From Actinoplanes couchii (lineage in GTDB: Bacteria; Actinomycetota; Actinomycetes; Mycobacteriales; Micromonosporaceae), in assembly GCF_016862075.1 (NCBI RefSeq), contig NZ_BOMG01000054.1, forward strand, positions 62,001 through 126,000: a DNA stretch of 64,000 nucleotides, written 5' to 3'. The position numbers were made by a program, and so were the translations under genes. A model generated the notes under the pieces. That model saw only the letters and a program-made list of their open reading frames with translations. It searched no databases and was not told the origin of the DNA. Positions 45,653 through 54,804 of this stretch are shown in pieces; the first letter of the stretch is position 1; every line of letters begins with the position of its first letter.

Positions 45653-48157
45653 TCAACGCCGGCCGTAGACAGTGGTCCTCTCCACAGCGGGGCGCCCGGC
45701 GGAGGCGGCGAGCTCTTTCAACTCGGCGACCGTCCGGGCCGAACCGTGCTCGGAGCCGGCCATCCGCGAGATGGTCTCCTCCATCAGGGTGCCGCCCAGA
45801 TCGTTGCAACCGCTGTTCAACATCACCCGGGTGCCCTCGTCGCCGAGCTTCACCCAGGAGCACTGGATGTTGTCGACCCGGCCGTGCAGCAGCACCCGGG
45901 CCATCGCGTGCACGACCCGGTTCTCCCTCCAGGTCGGACCCGGACGGGCGATACCGGCCAGATAGATCGGCGCGTTGGTGTGGATGAAGGGCAGCGCCAC
46001 GAACTCGGTCAGCCCACCGGTCCGATCCTGGATGCCGGCCAGCACCCGGAAATGACCCAGCCACTGACGGGGGTGATCGACGTGGCCGTACATCATGGTG
46101 GAACTCGACCGGATGCCGACCTCGTGCGCGGTGGTCACCACGTCCACCCAGGTGGAGGTGGGCAGCTTGCCCTTGGTCAGCACCCAGCGCACGTCGTCGT
46201 CGAGGATCTCGGCCGCGGTGCCCGGAATCGTGCCGAGCCCCGCCTCCTTCAGCCCGGTCAGCCACTCCCGCAGCGAGACACCGGCCTTCGCCGAGGCGGT
46301 GACGATCTCCATCGGGGAGTACGCGTGGACGTGCATCCCCGGAACGCGTTGCTTCACCGCGCGGACCAGATCGGCGTACGCGGTGACCGGCATCTTCGGG
46401 TCGATCCCGCCCTGCATGCAGACCTCGGACGCACCGTCCCGCCAGGCCTCCTCGGCCCGGTCGGCGACCTGCTCGACGGACAGCCGGTACGCGTCGGCGT
46501 CCTTCTCCCGCTGGGCGAACGCGCAGAACCGGCAGCCGACGTAACAGACGTTCGAGAAGTTGATGTTGCGGTTCACCACGTAGGTGATGTCGTCGCCGTT
46601 CACGTGCTTGCGCAGGTCGTCGGCGATCTTCCCGAGCTCGTCGAGGGCCGGGCCGTCGGCGTTGAACAGCGCCATCGCCTTGTCCTCGTTCTGCTCCAGG
46701 AGCAGCGCCGCCGGGTCCTCCGAGGCCAGTTTGAGCGCGGCCACCACGTCGGCGGGCATGCTCGCCGGCGCCGACTTCACGTGCGCGGCGACCTCGTTCC
46801 AGTCGCCGTAGACGTGATCGAAATCGGAACGGCGGTCCTCGGAACGACCGTCGGAGTCGATGCTCTTGAACAGATCCGTGCGGCCTGATCCGAAGGCCTC
46901 GTCGGGCTCCTGCCAGGGGAGGCCGATCGGCTTCTTGCCCTCTCGCGCCAGGCCGTCGTCCTCCGCCAGCGCTGTGACGTGGGCCTTCAACCGCGGGTCC
47001 AGCCAGCCCTCGTCGCCCCGGCGGACGTACTCCGGGTAGATGGTGAGGCGTTCTTGGAGCTTGAATCCGGACTTCTCCGATTTTTCGGCGAGTAGGTCGA
47101 TCTGCGGCCAGGGGCGCTCCGGGTTCACGTGGTCCGGCGTCACCGGCGAGACCCCGCCCCAGTCGTCGATCCCGGCCCGCAGCAGCAGCGGGAACTCGTC
47201 GTCGATCAGGTTCGGCGGCGCCTGGATCCGGGCCCGCGGCCCCATGATGATCCGCGCCACGGCCACCGTCGCGGCCAGCTCGCGCAGCTCCGCGTCGGGC
47301 ATCCCGCGCATCGCCGTGTCCGGCTTGGCGCGGAAATTCTGCACGATCACCTCTTGGATGTGCCCGAACTCCCGGGCCGCCCGGCGGATCGCGAACAGCG
47401 ACTCGGCCCGCTCGGTGGCGTTTTCCCCGATGCCGATCAGGATGCCGGTGGTGAAGGGCACACCGACCCGGCCGGCGTCGTCGAGGACCCGCAGACGGAC
47501 CGCGGGCTCCTTGTCGGGCGAGCCGAAGTGCGGGCCGCCCTTCTCCGACCAGAGCCGGGTGGCGGTGGTCTCCAGCATCATGCCCATGCTCGGCGCGACC
47601 GGCTTGAGCCGCTGCAGCTCGGCCCAGCTCATCACGCCCGGGTTCAGGTGCGGCAGCAGGCCGGTCTCCTCCAGCACCGCGATGGCGCAGGCCCGCACGT
47701 AGTCCAGGGTGGAGTCGTAACCGCGCTCGTCCAGCCACTGCCGGGCGGCCGGCCAGCGCTCCTCGGGGCGGTCGCCGAGGGTGAACAGCGCCTCCTTGCA
47801 GCCCTGGGCGGCGCCCTGGCGGGCGATCTCCAGGACCTCGTCGCGCTCCAGGAAGGCGGCCGGCAGCTTGTGCGGCACGGTCGCGAACGTGCAGTAGTGA
47901 CACCGGTCCTGACAGAGCCGGGTCAGGGGGATGAAGACCTTGCGGGAGTAGGTGACCACGCCCGGCCGCCCGGCCTCGCGCAGACCGGCGTCCCGGATGC
48001 CGCCGGCGATCGCCAGCAGCTCGTCGAATCGCTCGCCGGTGGCCGCGAGGAGCGCGGTCGCCTCGTCGACGTCGATCGCTTTGCCGTCGGCGGCACGGCG
48101 CAGTGCGCGGCGGACGCTCGCCTCGGTCGGTACGGGTTCCACGTTGACCTCTACCAC
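45653..48157 (-). CDS. fbiC: FO synthase, fused CofG-CofH
   Basis: 834 residues. Two radical-SAM halves: the N-terminal one (CofG) has Cys82, Cys86 and Cys89 (C-x3-C-x2-C), the C-terminal one (CofH) Cys538, Cys542 and Cys545. Together they make the deazaflavin FO from tyrosine and a flavin-biosynthesis intermediate, the first committed step to F420. GTG start 48157. It fits with cofD and cofE 1-2 kb away. Confidence 0.96.
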   Translation of the reverse strand: MVEVNVEPVPTEASVRRALRRAADGKAIDVDEATALLAATGERFDELLAIAGGIRDAGLREAGRPGVVTYSRKVFIPLTRLCQDRCHYCTFATVPHKLPAAFLERDEVLEIARQGAAQGCKEALFTLGDRPEERWPAARQWLDERGYDSTLDYVRACAIAVLEETGLLPHLNPGVMSWAELQRLKPVAPSMGMMLETTATRLWSEKGGPHFGSPDKEPAVRLRVLDDAGRVGVPFTTGILIGIGENATERAESLFAIRRAAREFGHIQEVIVQNFRAKPDTAMRGMPDAELRELAATVAVARIIMGPRARIQAPPNLIDDEFPLLLRAGIDDWGGVSPVTPDHVNPERPWPQIDLLAEKSEKSGFKLQERLTIYPEYVRRGDEGWLDPRLKAHVTALAEDDGLAREGKKPIGLPWQEPDEAFGSGRTDLFKSIDSDGRSEDRRSDFDHVYGDWNEVAAHVKSAPASMPADVVAALKLASEDPAALLLEQNEDKAMALFNADGPALDELGKIADDLRKHVNGDDITYVVNRNINFSNVCYVGCRFCAFAQREKDADAYRLSVEQVADRAEEAWRDGASEVCMQGGIDPKMPVTAYADLVRAVKQRVPGMHVHAYSPMEIVTASAKAGVSLREWLTGLKEAGLGTIPGTAAEILDDDVRWVLTKGKLPTSTWVDVVTTAHEVGIRSSSTMMYGHVDHPRQWLGHFRVLAGIQDRTGGLTEFVALPFIHTNAPIYLAGIARPGPTWRENRVVHAMARVLLHGRVDNIQCSWVKLGDEGTRVMLNSGCNDLGGTLMEETISRMAGSEHGSARTVAELKELAASAGRPAVERTTVYGRR

Positions 48158-48247
48158 GCAAAGCAGCCTAGGCCGGAAACCCGCGACTCGCCGCCACGGT
48201 GCCCGGCCGGGAGCGTGTCATGAAACACCCCCGGACCGGGAATCAGC

Positions 48248-49060
48248 TCACTGCCTGGGCGGATCCTGCTCGGCCGGGCCGAAACCGGGTCGCTCCGGAG
48301 GCAGAACCGTGGTGCTGTCCGCGGGCGGGGGCGGGGGCACCACCTGGGTCTCGGCCGGGGCCGGTGGGGTCGGCTGCGGGCCCCAGACCGGCGCCGGGGG
48401 CGGTGGGTACGCCCCGTAGGGCTGCTGCGGCCCGGGCTGGGCGCTGAACGGCTGGGTGGCCATCGGCGGCGGCGTCCCGTACGTCTGGCCGGGCGGGGGC
48501 ACGCTGCCCTGCTGGTAGGTCGGGTAGCCGTACGGCTGCTGCGGTTGCCCGTAGGGCTGCCCGTAGACCCCGGGCTGCTGCTTCGGCTTCGGCGTGGTGA
48601 ACACGTTGAGCCAGATCTGCAGCACCCCGTACGCCGGGACGGCGAGCAGCGCCAGCCAGGCGGCCCGGGTCAGCAGCGCGGTGAAGGCGGCCGCGGCGCT
48701 CTGCGCGGCCAGCCCGCTCACCCCGAAGAGCAGACCGAAGACCACTCCGAAGAAGGACGCCACCCCGTACTCGATCAACGCGATCAGGGTGATCAGCCGG
48801 GCCTGCGGGTGGACCGGCTGCACGCCGAGCGCCAGCACGACCGCCGCGATCGGGAAGGCGATCGTCGCCAGGTTGACGTCGCCGCCGAAGCCGTACCGGG
48901 TCTGTGCGGCGAAATCGCTGCCGAACAGGTCGATGACGGCGGCGAAGAGGAACACGGCCGGCGCGCCGACCAGCGCCCACGCGGCCAGGTCGCGCAGGGG
49001 GCGCAGGTACTGCCCGATGGGCTTCTCGGCGGCCGGTGGCGGCTGCGGTGGTGTGGTCAC
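48248..49060 (-). CDS. Four-helix membrane protein with Pro/Gln/Tyr-rich tail
   Basis: 270 residues. About four hydrophobic segments (about 25-45, 60-80, 88-110 and 128-150) are followed by a cytoplasmic tail rich in P-Y-G-Q-P-Q-Q and P-P-P-P (about 160-270). This is the layout of a common actinobacterial hypothetical class. GTG start 49060. It lies divergent from cofD. Function unknown. Confidence 0.75.
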   Translation of the reverse strand: MTTPPQPPPAAEKPIGQYLRPLRDLAAWALVGAPAVFLFAAVIDLFGSDFAAQTRYGFGGDVNLATIAFPIAAVVLALGVQPVHPQARLITLIALIEYGVASFFGVVFGLLFGVSGLAAQSAAAAFTALLTRAAWLALLAVPAYGVLQIWLNVFTTPKPKQQPGVYGQPYGQPQQPYGYPTYQQGSVPPPGQTYGTPPPMATQPFSAQPGPQQPYGAYPPPPAPVWGPQPTPPAPAETQVVPPPPPADSTTVLPPERPGFGPAEQDPPRQ

Positions 49061-49150
49061 GGTTGCTCCAGGTGCGGTGATCGAGGTCGGCCCAGAGTAA
49101 ACCGCTACCCGCCACCCGAGGTTGTGCTGCCGGTGATGGAGGATGGGGTG

Positions 49151-50101
49151 ATGCGGATCGTGGTCCTGACCGGGGGCATCGGCGGTGCCCGTTTCCTACT
49201 CGGCGTGCGAGCGCACGCCCGCGCCATCGGCGCCGACGTCACGGCGATCGTGAACGTCGGCGACGACGTGCGGATGCACGGCCTGCAGATCTGTCCCGAC
49301 CTGGACAGCGTGATGTACACGCTGGGCGGCGCCGCGGACCCGGATCGCGGCTGGGGCCGGGTCGGTGAGACGTGGGTCGTCAAGGAAGAGCTGGCGAAGT
49401 ACGGCGTGGAGCCCTCGTGGTTCGGCCTGGGCGACAAGGACACGGCCACCCACCTGGTGCGTACCACCATGCTGAACGCGGGTTATCCGCTCTCCGCGGT
49501 GACCAGGGCCCTGTGCGAGCGCTGGCAGCCGGGCATCGAGATGCTCCCGGCCACCGACGACCGCCTGGAGACGCACGTGGTCGTCGACGTCGAGGGCGAG
49601 CGCAAGGCGATCCACTTCCAGGAGTGGTGGGTGCGGTACCGCGGTGACGTGCCGACGCACCGGTTCGTCTTCCGGGGCGCCGAGTCGGCGAAACCGGGTG
49701 ACGGCGTGCTGGCGGCGATCGCCGGGGCCGATGTGATCCTGATCGCCCCGAGCAATCCGGTGGTGAGCATCGCCCCGATCCTGGCGGTGCCCGCGCTGCG
49801 CGAGGCGGTGGCGTCCGGGCCCGCTCCGGTGATCGGGGTGTCGCCGATCATCGGCGGCGCGCCGGTCCGCGGCATGGCCGACAAGTGCCTGGCCACCCTG
49901 GAGGTCGAGGTGAGCGCGGCGGCGGTCGGCCGGATGTACGGGCCGCGCGCCGACGGCGGCCTGCTGGACGGCTGGCTGGTCGACACGTCCGACGCCGACG
50001 CGCAGGTGCCCGGGGTCCGGACGCGGGCGGTCCCGCTGTGGATGAAGGACGAGACGCTGAGCGCGCAGATGGTCGCCGACGCGCTGGAGCTGGCCCGATG
50101 A
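49151..50101 (+). CDS. fbiA: 2-phospho-L-lactate (phosphoenolpyruvyl) transferase CofD/FbiA
   Basis: 316 residues from ATG 49151. V-L-T-G-G-I-G-G-A-R-F (5-15), V-N-V-G-D-D (near 34-39), L-C-P-D-L-D-S-V-type I-C-P-D-L-D-S-V-M-Y and G-V-S-P-I-I-G-G are the family blocks. It adds the phospho-lactyl or phosphoenolpyruvyl group to FO giving (dehydro)F420-0. The stop overlaps the cofE start (ATGA). A longer upstream frame overlaps the divergent membrane-protein gene and is not used. Confidence 0.95.
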   Translation: MRIVVLTGGIGGARFLLGVRAHARAIGADVTAIVNVGDDVRMHGLQICPDLDSVMYTLGGAADPDRGWGRVGETWVVKEELAKYGVEPSWFGLGDKDTATHLVRTTMLNAGYPLSAVTRALCERWQPGIEMLPATDDRLETHVVVDVEGERKAIHFQEWWVRYRGDVPTHRFVFRGAESAKPGDGVLAAIAGADVILIAPSNPVVSIAPILAVPALREAVASGPAPVIGVSPIIGGAPVRGMADKCLATLEVEVSAAAVGRMYGPRADGGLLDGWLVDTSDADAQVPGVRTRAVPLWMKDETLSAQMVADALELAR

Positions 50102-51099
50102 CGCTGGAGATCCGTCCGGTGCACGGCATCGGCGACGTGACCGCCGGTGACGACCTGGCCGAGCTGATCACCCGGGCCGCGCCGTGGCTGGCCGACGGCG
50201 ACGTCCTGGTGGTGACCAGCAAGATCGTGTCCAAGGCGGAGGGCCGCCTGGTCGAGGTGCCCGCCGACGGCCCGGAGCGCGAGGAGGCCCGGCAGCGGGT
50301 GCTGGCCGGCGAGACACGACGCGTGGTCGCCCGCCGCGGCAACACCACGATCGTGCAGACCCACCACGGTTTCGTGATGGCCGCCGCCGGCATCGACGCG
50401 TCGAACGTCGACAAGACCCACCTGGTCCTGCTCCCCGCGGACCCCGACGCGTCGGCGCGCGCCCTGCGGGCCGGTTTCGCCGCCCGCGGCCTGACGGTCG
50501 CGGTGATCGTCTCCGACACGATGGGCCGGGCCTGGCGCAACGGCCTGACCGACGTGGCCCTGGGCGCCGCCGGCATCGACGCGCTGCTGGACCACCGGGG
50601 GCAGTTCGACCCCTACGGCAACGAGCTGAGCCTCACCCAGATGGCCGTGGTCGACGAGCTCTCCGCCGCCGCCGAGCTGGTCAAGGGCAAGACCGACCGC
50701 GTCCCGGTCGCGGTGGTCCGTGGTTACTCCTACAACGGCGGCGACAGCGACGGCCCGGGTGTGTCGGTCCTCATCCGCGATGCGGAAAGCGACATGTTCG
50801 GCTTGGGTACGACCGAAGCCCACGCCCGTGGCCTCCGCGAAGCGGCCGCTCTCGCCGACGTGATGCCACTGACCCCCACCGATCCGGCGGTGGTGGAATC
50901 CGTGGTGGCCGGGTTCGCCCAGGTCTCTCTCACCGCGGAGAACGTGCGGCTCACTCCGGTCTCGCACTCCCCCGGCGACCTGATCCGCCTCGGCGCCGAA
51001 GCCCACCGCCTGCGAGCCGCCCTGGCCGCCGAGAACATCCCCACCACCATCGCGGTCGACGACGACGGCGCGACAGTCACCTTCGGAGCGCCGGCATGA
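50098..51099 (+). CDS. fbiB: Coenzyme F420:L-glutamate ligase (CofE/FbiB N-terminal type)
   Basis: 333 residues. The catalytic part (about 1-245) includes V-L-V-V-T-S-K-I-V-S-K-A-E-G-R (36-50), S-D-T-M-G-R-A-W-R-N-G and R-G-Y-S-Y-N-G-G-D. The C-terminal about 88 residues do not show the nitroreductase pattern of mycobacterial FbiB, which reduces dehydro-F420-0. The protein thus covers gamma-glutamyl extension only, and the reductase must be encoded elsewhere if needed. Start and stop overlap its neighbours by ATGA. Confidence 0.9.
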   Translation: MTLEIRPVHGIGDVTAGDDLAELITRAAPWLADGDVLVVTSKIVSKAEGRLVEVPADGPEREEARQRVLAGETRRVVARRGNTTIVQTHHGFVMAAAGIDASNVDKTHLVLLPADPDASARALRAGFAARGLTVAVIVSDTMGRAWRNGLTDVALGAAGIDALLDHRGQFDPYGNELSLTQMAVVDELSAAAELVKGKTDRVPVAVVRGYSYNGGDSDGPGVSVLIRDAESDMFGLGTTEAHARGLREAAALADVMPLTPTDPAVVESVVAGFAQVSLTAENVRLTPVSHSPGDLIRLGAEAHRLRAALAAENIPTTIAVDDDGATVTFGAPA

Positions 51100-51653
51100 G
51101 CAGCCTCTATGAGAACACCGTGGACGTCCTGACCACGTGGACCGCCACCAGCGACGACGCCGAGCTGGCCCGCAAGCGCACCCTGAGCCTGCTGGCCGAC
51201 GGCCCGGTGGCGACGACCCGGGCGCACCGCGCCGGCCACGTGACCGCGAGCGCCCTGATCCTCGACGACCAGCGTCGTGTCCTGCTCTGCCTGCACGGCC
51301 GGCTGAACAGGTGGATGCAGCTCGGCGGCCACTGCGAAGCGGCCGACGAGACCCTGGCCGCGGCGGCGTTCCGGGAGGCCACCGAGGAGTCCGGCATCCC
51401 GGGCCTGCGACTGGATCCGACCCCGATCGACATCGACATCCACGAGGTCCGCTGCGGCGCCGGAGACGGCGGCCCCGCGGAGCCTTCCGTCCACTATGAC
51501 GTCCGATTTCTCCTACATGCCCCAACCGGCAGCATCGAGCAGATAAGTGACGAGTCCTCAGCTCTAGCGTGGTTCCACCCGGAAGCTCTACCGTCACCAC
51601 TGGCCTCCGGCACGATCCAGCAGATCGCTCCGGCTCTGGCCCGCCTACCGTGA
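51096..51653 (+). CDS. NUDIX hydrolase
   Basis: 185 residues. A Nudix box reads G-G-H-C-E-A-A-D-E-T-L and R-E-A-T-E-E-S-G-I, with one extra residue in the first spacing. It cleaves a nucleoside diphosphate derivative; substrate unknown. ATG 51096 overlaps the cofE stop, so it is translationally coupled to F420 genes and may clean up a related metabolite. Confidence 0.92.
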   Translation: MSSLYENTVDVLTTWTATSDDAELARKRTLSLLADGPVATTRAHRAGHVTASALILDDQRRVLLCLHGRLNRWMQLGGHCEAADETLAAAAFREATEESGIPGLRLDPTPIDIDIHEVRCGAGDGGPAEPSVHYDVRFLLHAPTGSIEQISDESSALAWFHPEALPSPLASGTIQQIAPALARLP

Positions 51654-51725
51654 CCCGCTGACCCGTTCCTCACCGTGTCGCGGCGTCCCCCGCGGTAGCG
51701 CCGCACCACGGTGAGAGATGGAGCG

Positions 51726-52301
51726 ATGCGCAACACCCCCATGCGCTTGAGGCGAGCCACCGCCGCCCTGATGTGCCTGCCCCTCCTGTCAGCATGCACC
51801 GACCCCGGCGACCCCGACCCCGGAGCCGCTCACGCGGCTCCACCGGACATGTCGGACCCGTGCCTGACGAACAACCTGAAGGCCACGATCACGCTGAAGC
51901 CGTCCCAGCAGGACTCCACCATCCGGGAGGCCCTGCTGACACTGACGAACGCGACGGCCGAGACCTGCTCGCTGAACGGCTGGCTGACCCTGACCCTGGT
52001 GAACGCGGCCCGGCAGGTGGTCCCGGTCCCCACCACCAAGCTGGACAAACCCACCCAGCCCCAGACCTTCGAGCTGAACGCGGGCGGCGAAGCGTACGCG
52101 GGCCTGAAGTGGATCAGCTGCGAGAGGACGTCGAAGACCTGCCCCGTGGGCGCCAACCTACGGTTCAGCCTGAGCCTGAAACCGGACGGCCCAGCGGCGA
52201 CCCTGAAGGACTTCCCCATCCCGAGAAAAACCCGGATAACCATGTCCGAGCTGAAGACCGGAGTCCTGACCCCGACCCCCGACCAGGCCTTGACCTGGTA
52301 G
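51726..52301 (+). CDS. Lipoprotein with DUF4232-like domain
   Basis: 191 residues. Lipobox L-L-S-A-C places the lipidated Cys at 24. The mature part has T-L-T-N-A-T-A-E-T-C-S-L-N-G-W (about 73-87) and G-G-E-A-Y-A-G-L-K-W, the beta-sandwich pattern of DUF4232. Cys pairs suggest disulfides outside. ATG 51726 is preceded by GGAG. Function unknown. It is followed by a bidirectional terminator. Confidence 0.85.
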   Translation: MRNTPMRLRRATAALMCLPLLSACTDPGDPDPGAAHAAPPDMSDPCLTNNLKATITLKPSQQDSTIREALLTLTNATAETCSLNGWLTLTLVNAARQVVPVPTTKLDKPTQPQTFELNAGGEAYAGLKWISCERTSKTCPVGANLRFSLSLKPDGPAATLKDFPIPRKTRITMSELKTGVLTPTPDQALTW

Positions 52302-52311
52302 CACGAGCAGA

Positions 52312-52340
52312 GGTTCTGGGGCCACCACGGCCCCAGAACC
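52312..52340. terminator. Bidirectional terminator
   Basis: Perfect 12-bp arms GGTTCTGGGGCC (52312-52323) and GGCCCCAGAACC (52329-52340), 5-base loop ACCAC. It lies between the convergent lipoprotein and guanylyltransferase genes and probably serves both. Confidence 0.85.
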
Positions 52341-52356
52341 GGCCATCGGGCGCCTC

Positions 52357-53475
52357 TCAGATGTACCCGTGCTGCCCCAGCTCCTTGAGGTGGTCGACGA
52401 GCTGCTTGACCTCCTGGGCACGCTCACGAGGACAGACGAGAACGGCGTCCGGGGTGTCGACGATGACCAGATCCCGGACCCCCATGGCAGCCACCAGGCG
52501 CCCGGACGACGGCACGACGACGAGCCCCTCGGTCTCCCGGAGCAGCACGGTGTGCTTCTCGGCGCCGGTGTCCTGCCCCACGACCACGTTCCCGGCCTGA
52601 TCGGCGGTGAGCACCTCGCCGAGGGTGTGGAAGTCGCCGACGTCGTTCCAGCCGAAGTCACCCGGGACGGTGCCCACCCGGCCGGCCGCGGCAGCGCCCT
52701 CCATGACCGCGTAGTCCACCGAGATCTTCGGGAGCGTGGGCCAGACGTCGCCCATCACCTCCTCCTGCTCGGCGGTGCCCCAGGCGGCCGCGATCCGGCT
52801 GACGCCCGCGGCGAGCTGCGGCTGCTGCCGGTGCAGTTCGGCGAGGAAGGAGTCGACCCGCCAGACGAACATGCCGGCGTTCCACAGGTAGTTGCCGGAC
52901 TTCACGTAGCCCTCGGCCACGTCGTAGGTCGGCTTCTCCTTGAACTCGTCGACCTTCACCACCGGCCCGTCGCCCACGGAGGCGCCGCACTGGAGGTAGC
53001 CGTAGCCGGTCTCGGGCCGGGTCGGGGTGATCCCGAGGGTCATCAGCAGCCCCTCGGCGGCACCCGCCATCGCCTGCCGGATGACGCCGGCGAAGGCCTC
53101 CTTGTCAGCGATCAGGTGATCGGACGCGAAGGAGCCCATGATCGCTTCCGGGTTGCGCCGGGCGATGACCGCGGCCGCGAGGGCGATCGCCGCACACGAG
53201 TCACGGGGTGACGGCTCGATCAGAACGTTCTCGTCGGGGACTGCGGAGAGTTGCCGGGAAACCGCCGCGGCGTGGGCCACGCCGGTCACCACAAAGACCC
53301 GATCGGGTGAGGTGAGGGTGTCCAACCGGTCCACCGTGGCCTGCAGCAATGACGCCTCGGTACCGGTCAGGGGGTGCAGAAACTTGGGATGACCGGCGCG
53401 GGACAGTGGCCACAGACGGGTTCCGGTACCGCCGGCCAGAACCACTCCGTACAGCACAGCCTGTTCGTCGCTCAT
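52357..53475 (-). CDS. manC: Mannose-1-phosphate guanylyltransferase
   Basis: 372 residues. The nucleotidyltransferase signature L-A-G-G-T-G-T-R-L-W-P-L-S-R (13-26) and P-K-F-L (30-33) define the GMP group; F-A-S-D-H-L and E-K-P-T follow. It makes GDP-mannose from mannose-1-phosphate and GTP, completing the path from manA and the phosphomannomutase. It starts 22 bases after the GT4 gene and so shares its transcript. Confidence 0.94.
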   Translation of the reverse strand: MSDEQAVLYGVVLAGGTGTRLWPLSRAGHPKFLHPLTGTEASLLQATVDRLDTLTSPDRVFVVTGVAHAAAVSRQLSAVPDENVLIEPSPRDSCAAIALAAAVIARRNPEAIMGSFASDHLIADKEAFAGVIRQAMAGAAEGLLMTLGITPTRPETGYGYLQCGASVGDGPVVKVDEFKEKPTYDVAEGYVKSGNYLWNAGMFVWRVDSFLAELHRQQPQLAAGVSRIAAAWGTAEQEEVMGDVWPTLPKISVDYAVMEGAAAAGRVGTVPGDFGWNDVGDFHTLGEVLTADQAGNVVVGQDTGAEKHTVLLRETEGLVVVPSSGRLVAAMGVRDLVIVDTPDAVLVCPRERAQEVKQLVDHLKELGQHGYI

Positions 53476-53497
53476 GCGCGGAGAGTTTAGTAGATGA

Positions 53498-54643
53498 TCA
53501 AGCCGCGACCCGAGTCCAAGTTGTTACATGCACCTCCGCGCTCGACGCCCAGGTGAACTCTTTGGCACGGTCCGCCCCCGCCTTGGCGAGCGTCCGGCGG
53601 CGCTGTTCGTCGTGCAGCAGGTCGGCCAGGTCGACGGCGATCCGCTCCGGCGCCTCTGTCGTATAGGCGACAGCATCCCCACCGACCTCCGGCAGCGACA
53701 GGCGTGGCGTGGTGAGCACCGGGGTGCCGCAGGCCATCGCCTCCAGGATCGGCAGGCCGAAGCCCTCACCGAACGACGGGTAGCAGGCCACCAGGGCGCC
53801 GCCGAGGAAGCCGGGGAGATCCGCGTACCGCAGATAGCCGGGGCGCAGCAGCCGCAGGTGCGGGGGGACCTCAGCCACCGCGCGGTCGATGTCGTCGTCG
53901 TGGCCCTGGCCACCGGCGAGCACCAGCGCGGGCGGGTGCGGCCAGTCGGCGACCGCGCGGGCCCAGCCGCGGATCAGGTTCGGCACGTTCTTCCGGGGCT
54001 CCTTGGCGCCCAGGAAGGCGACGTAACCGGAGTCACCGAGACCGAGGCGGGCCCGGACCCGCGCCTTCTCGTCCTCGGTCGGCGAGTGGAAGGCCCCCTG
54101 GTCGACACCGTGGTACGCCACGTCGATGCGGGTCGGGTCGGCGTCCAGCAGCCGGATCAGCTCGTCCCGGGTGGCCTTGCTGGGCACGATCACCCGGGCG
54201 GCCCGGCGCAGCGACGTCTTGATCGCGCTGCGGAAGAAGGTCCGCTTGGTGTTGTCGTAGTGCTCCGGCTCGGTGAAGAACGTGGCGTCGTGGACGGTCA
54301 CGGTCACCGGGCAGCCGGTCCGCAGCGGGCAGGTGTAGAACGGCGAGTGCAGCACGTCCGCGTTGACCTGCTGGGCCAGCAGCGGGAGACCGGTCTGCTC
54401 CCAGGCGAGACGGGCCGGCCGGTGCACGATCGCCGCGGGGCCGGGGATCACTTCGGCACTCGGCAGCATGCGGCGGTAACGCTCCGCATCGGCCCGCTGC
54501 GCGACGACCGCTAGATCGACACGGTCCGGGCTCAACTCACCGAGGGCACCGAGGAGCCCGTCGACATATCTGCCGACACCACCACGGTCAGCGGGGACAC
54601 TGGTGGCGTCGACGAGCACTCGCGGGGGGCGACCGGGGGTCAC
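53498..54643 (-). CDS. Family 4 glycosyltransferase
   Basis: 381 residues from GTG 54643, with GGAG eight bases upstream. N-terminal part has D-A-T-S-V-P-A-D-R-G-G-V-G-R-Y (near 11-25), C-terminal GT4 part has G-A-K-E-P-R-K-N and E-G-F-G-L-P-I-L-E-A-M-A-C-G-T-P. It resembles mannosyl- or rhamnosyltransferases using GDP- or dTDP-sugars. Being upstream of manC on one transcript, it probably uses GDP-mannose. Product unknown. Confidence 0.9.
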   Translation of the reverse strand: MTPGRPPRVLVDATSVPADRGGVGRYVDGLLGALGELSPDRVDLAVVAQRADAERYRRMLPSAEVIPGPAAIVHRPARLAWEQTGLPLLAQQVNADVLHSPFYTCPLRTGCPVTVTVHDATFFTEPEHYDNTKRTFFRSAIKTSLRRAARVIVPSKATRDELIRLLDADPTRIDVAYHGVDQGAFHSPTEDEKARVRARLGLGDSGYVAFLGAKEPRKNVPNLIRGWARAVADWPHPPALVLAGGQGHDDDIDRAVAEVPPHLRLLRPGYLRYADLPGFLGGALVACYPSFGEGFGLPILEAMACGTPVLTTPRLSLPEVGGDAVAYTTEAPERIAVDLADLLHDEQRRRTLAKAGADRAKEFTWASSAEVHVTTWTRVAA

Positions 54644-54804
54644 GAGGCATCTCCTTGGCGTCTCTGACGTACCGATACGGCAATGGAACAACCGACGGTT
54701 CGAGGGTACGCCGGGATCGCTTCGGGAAGGTGTCCGCGACACCGCCGATCGTTGCGGTCCTGTCACGGCCATTACTGAGCGTGATCCGCCTATGGTGTGA
54801 GGCG

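Noticed and set aside
45612..48161. An 849-codon frame overlapping fbiC on the same strand
   Set aside because: fbiC in the other frame has both radical-SAM cysteine motifs; the overlapping frame is Arg/Pro-rich noise.
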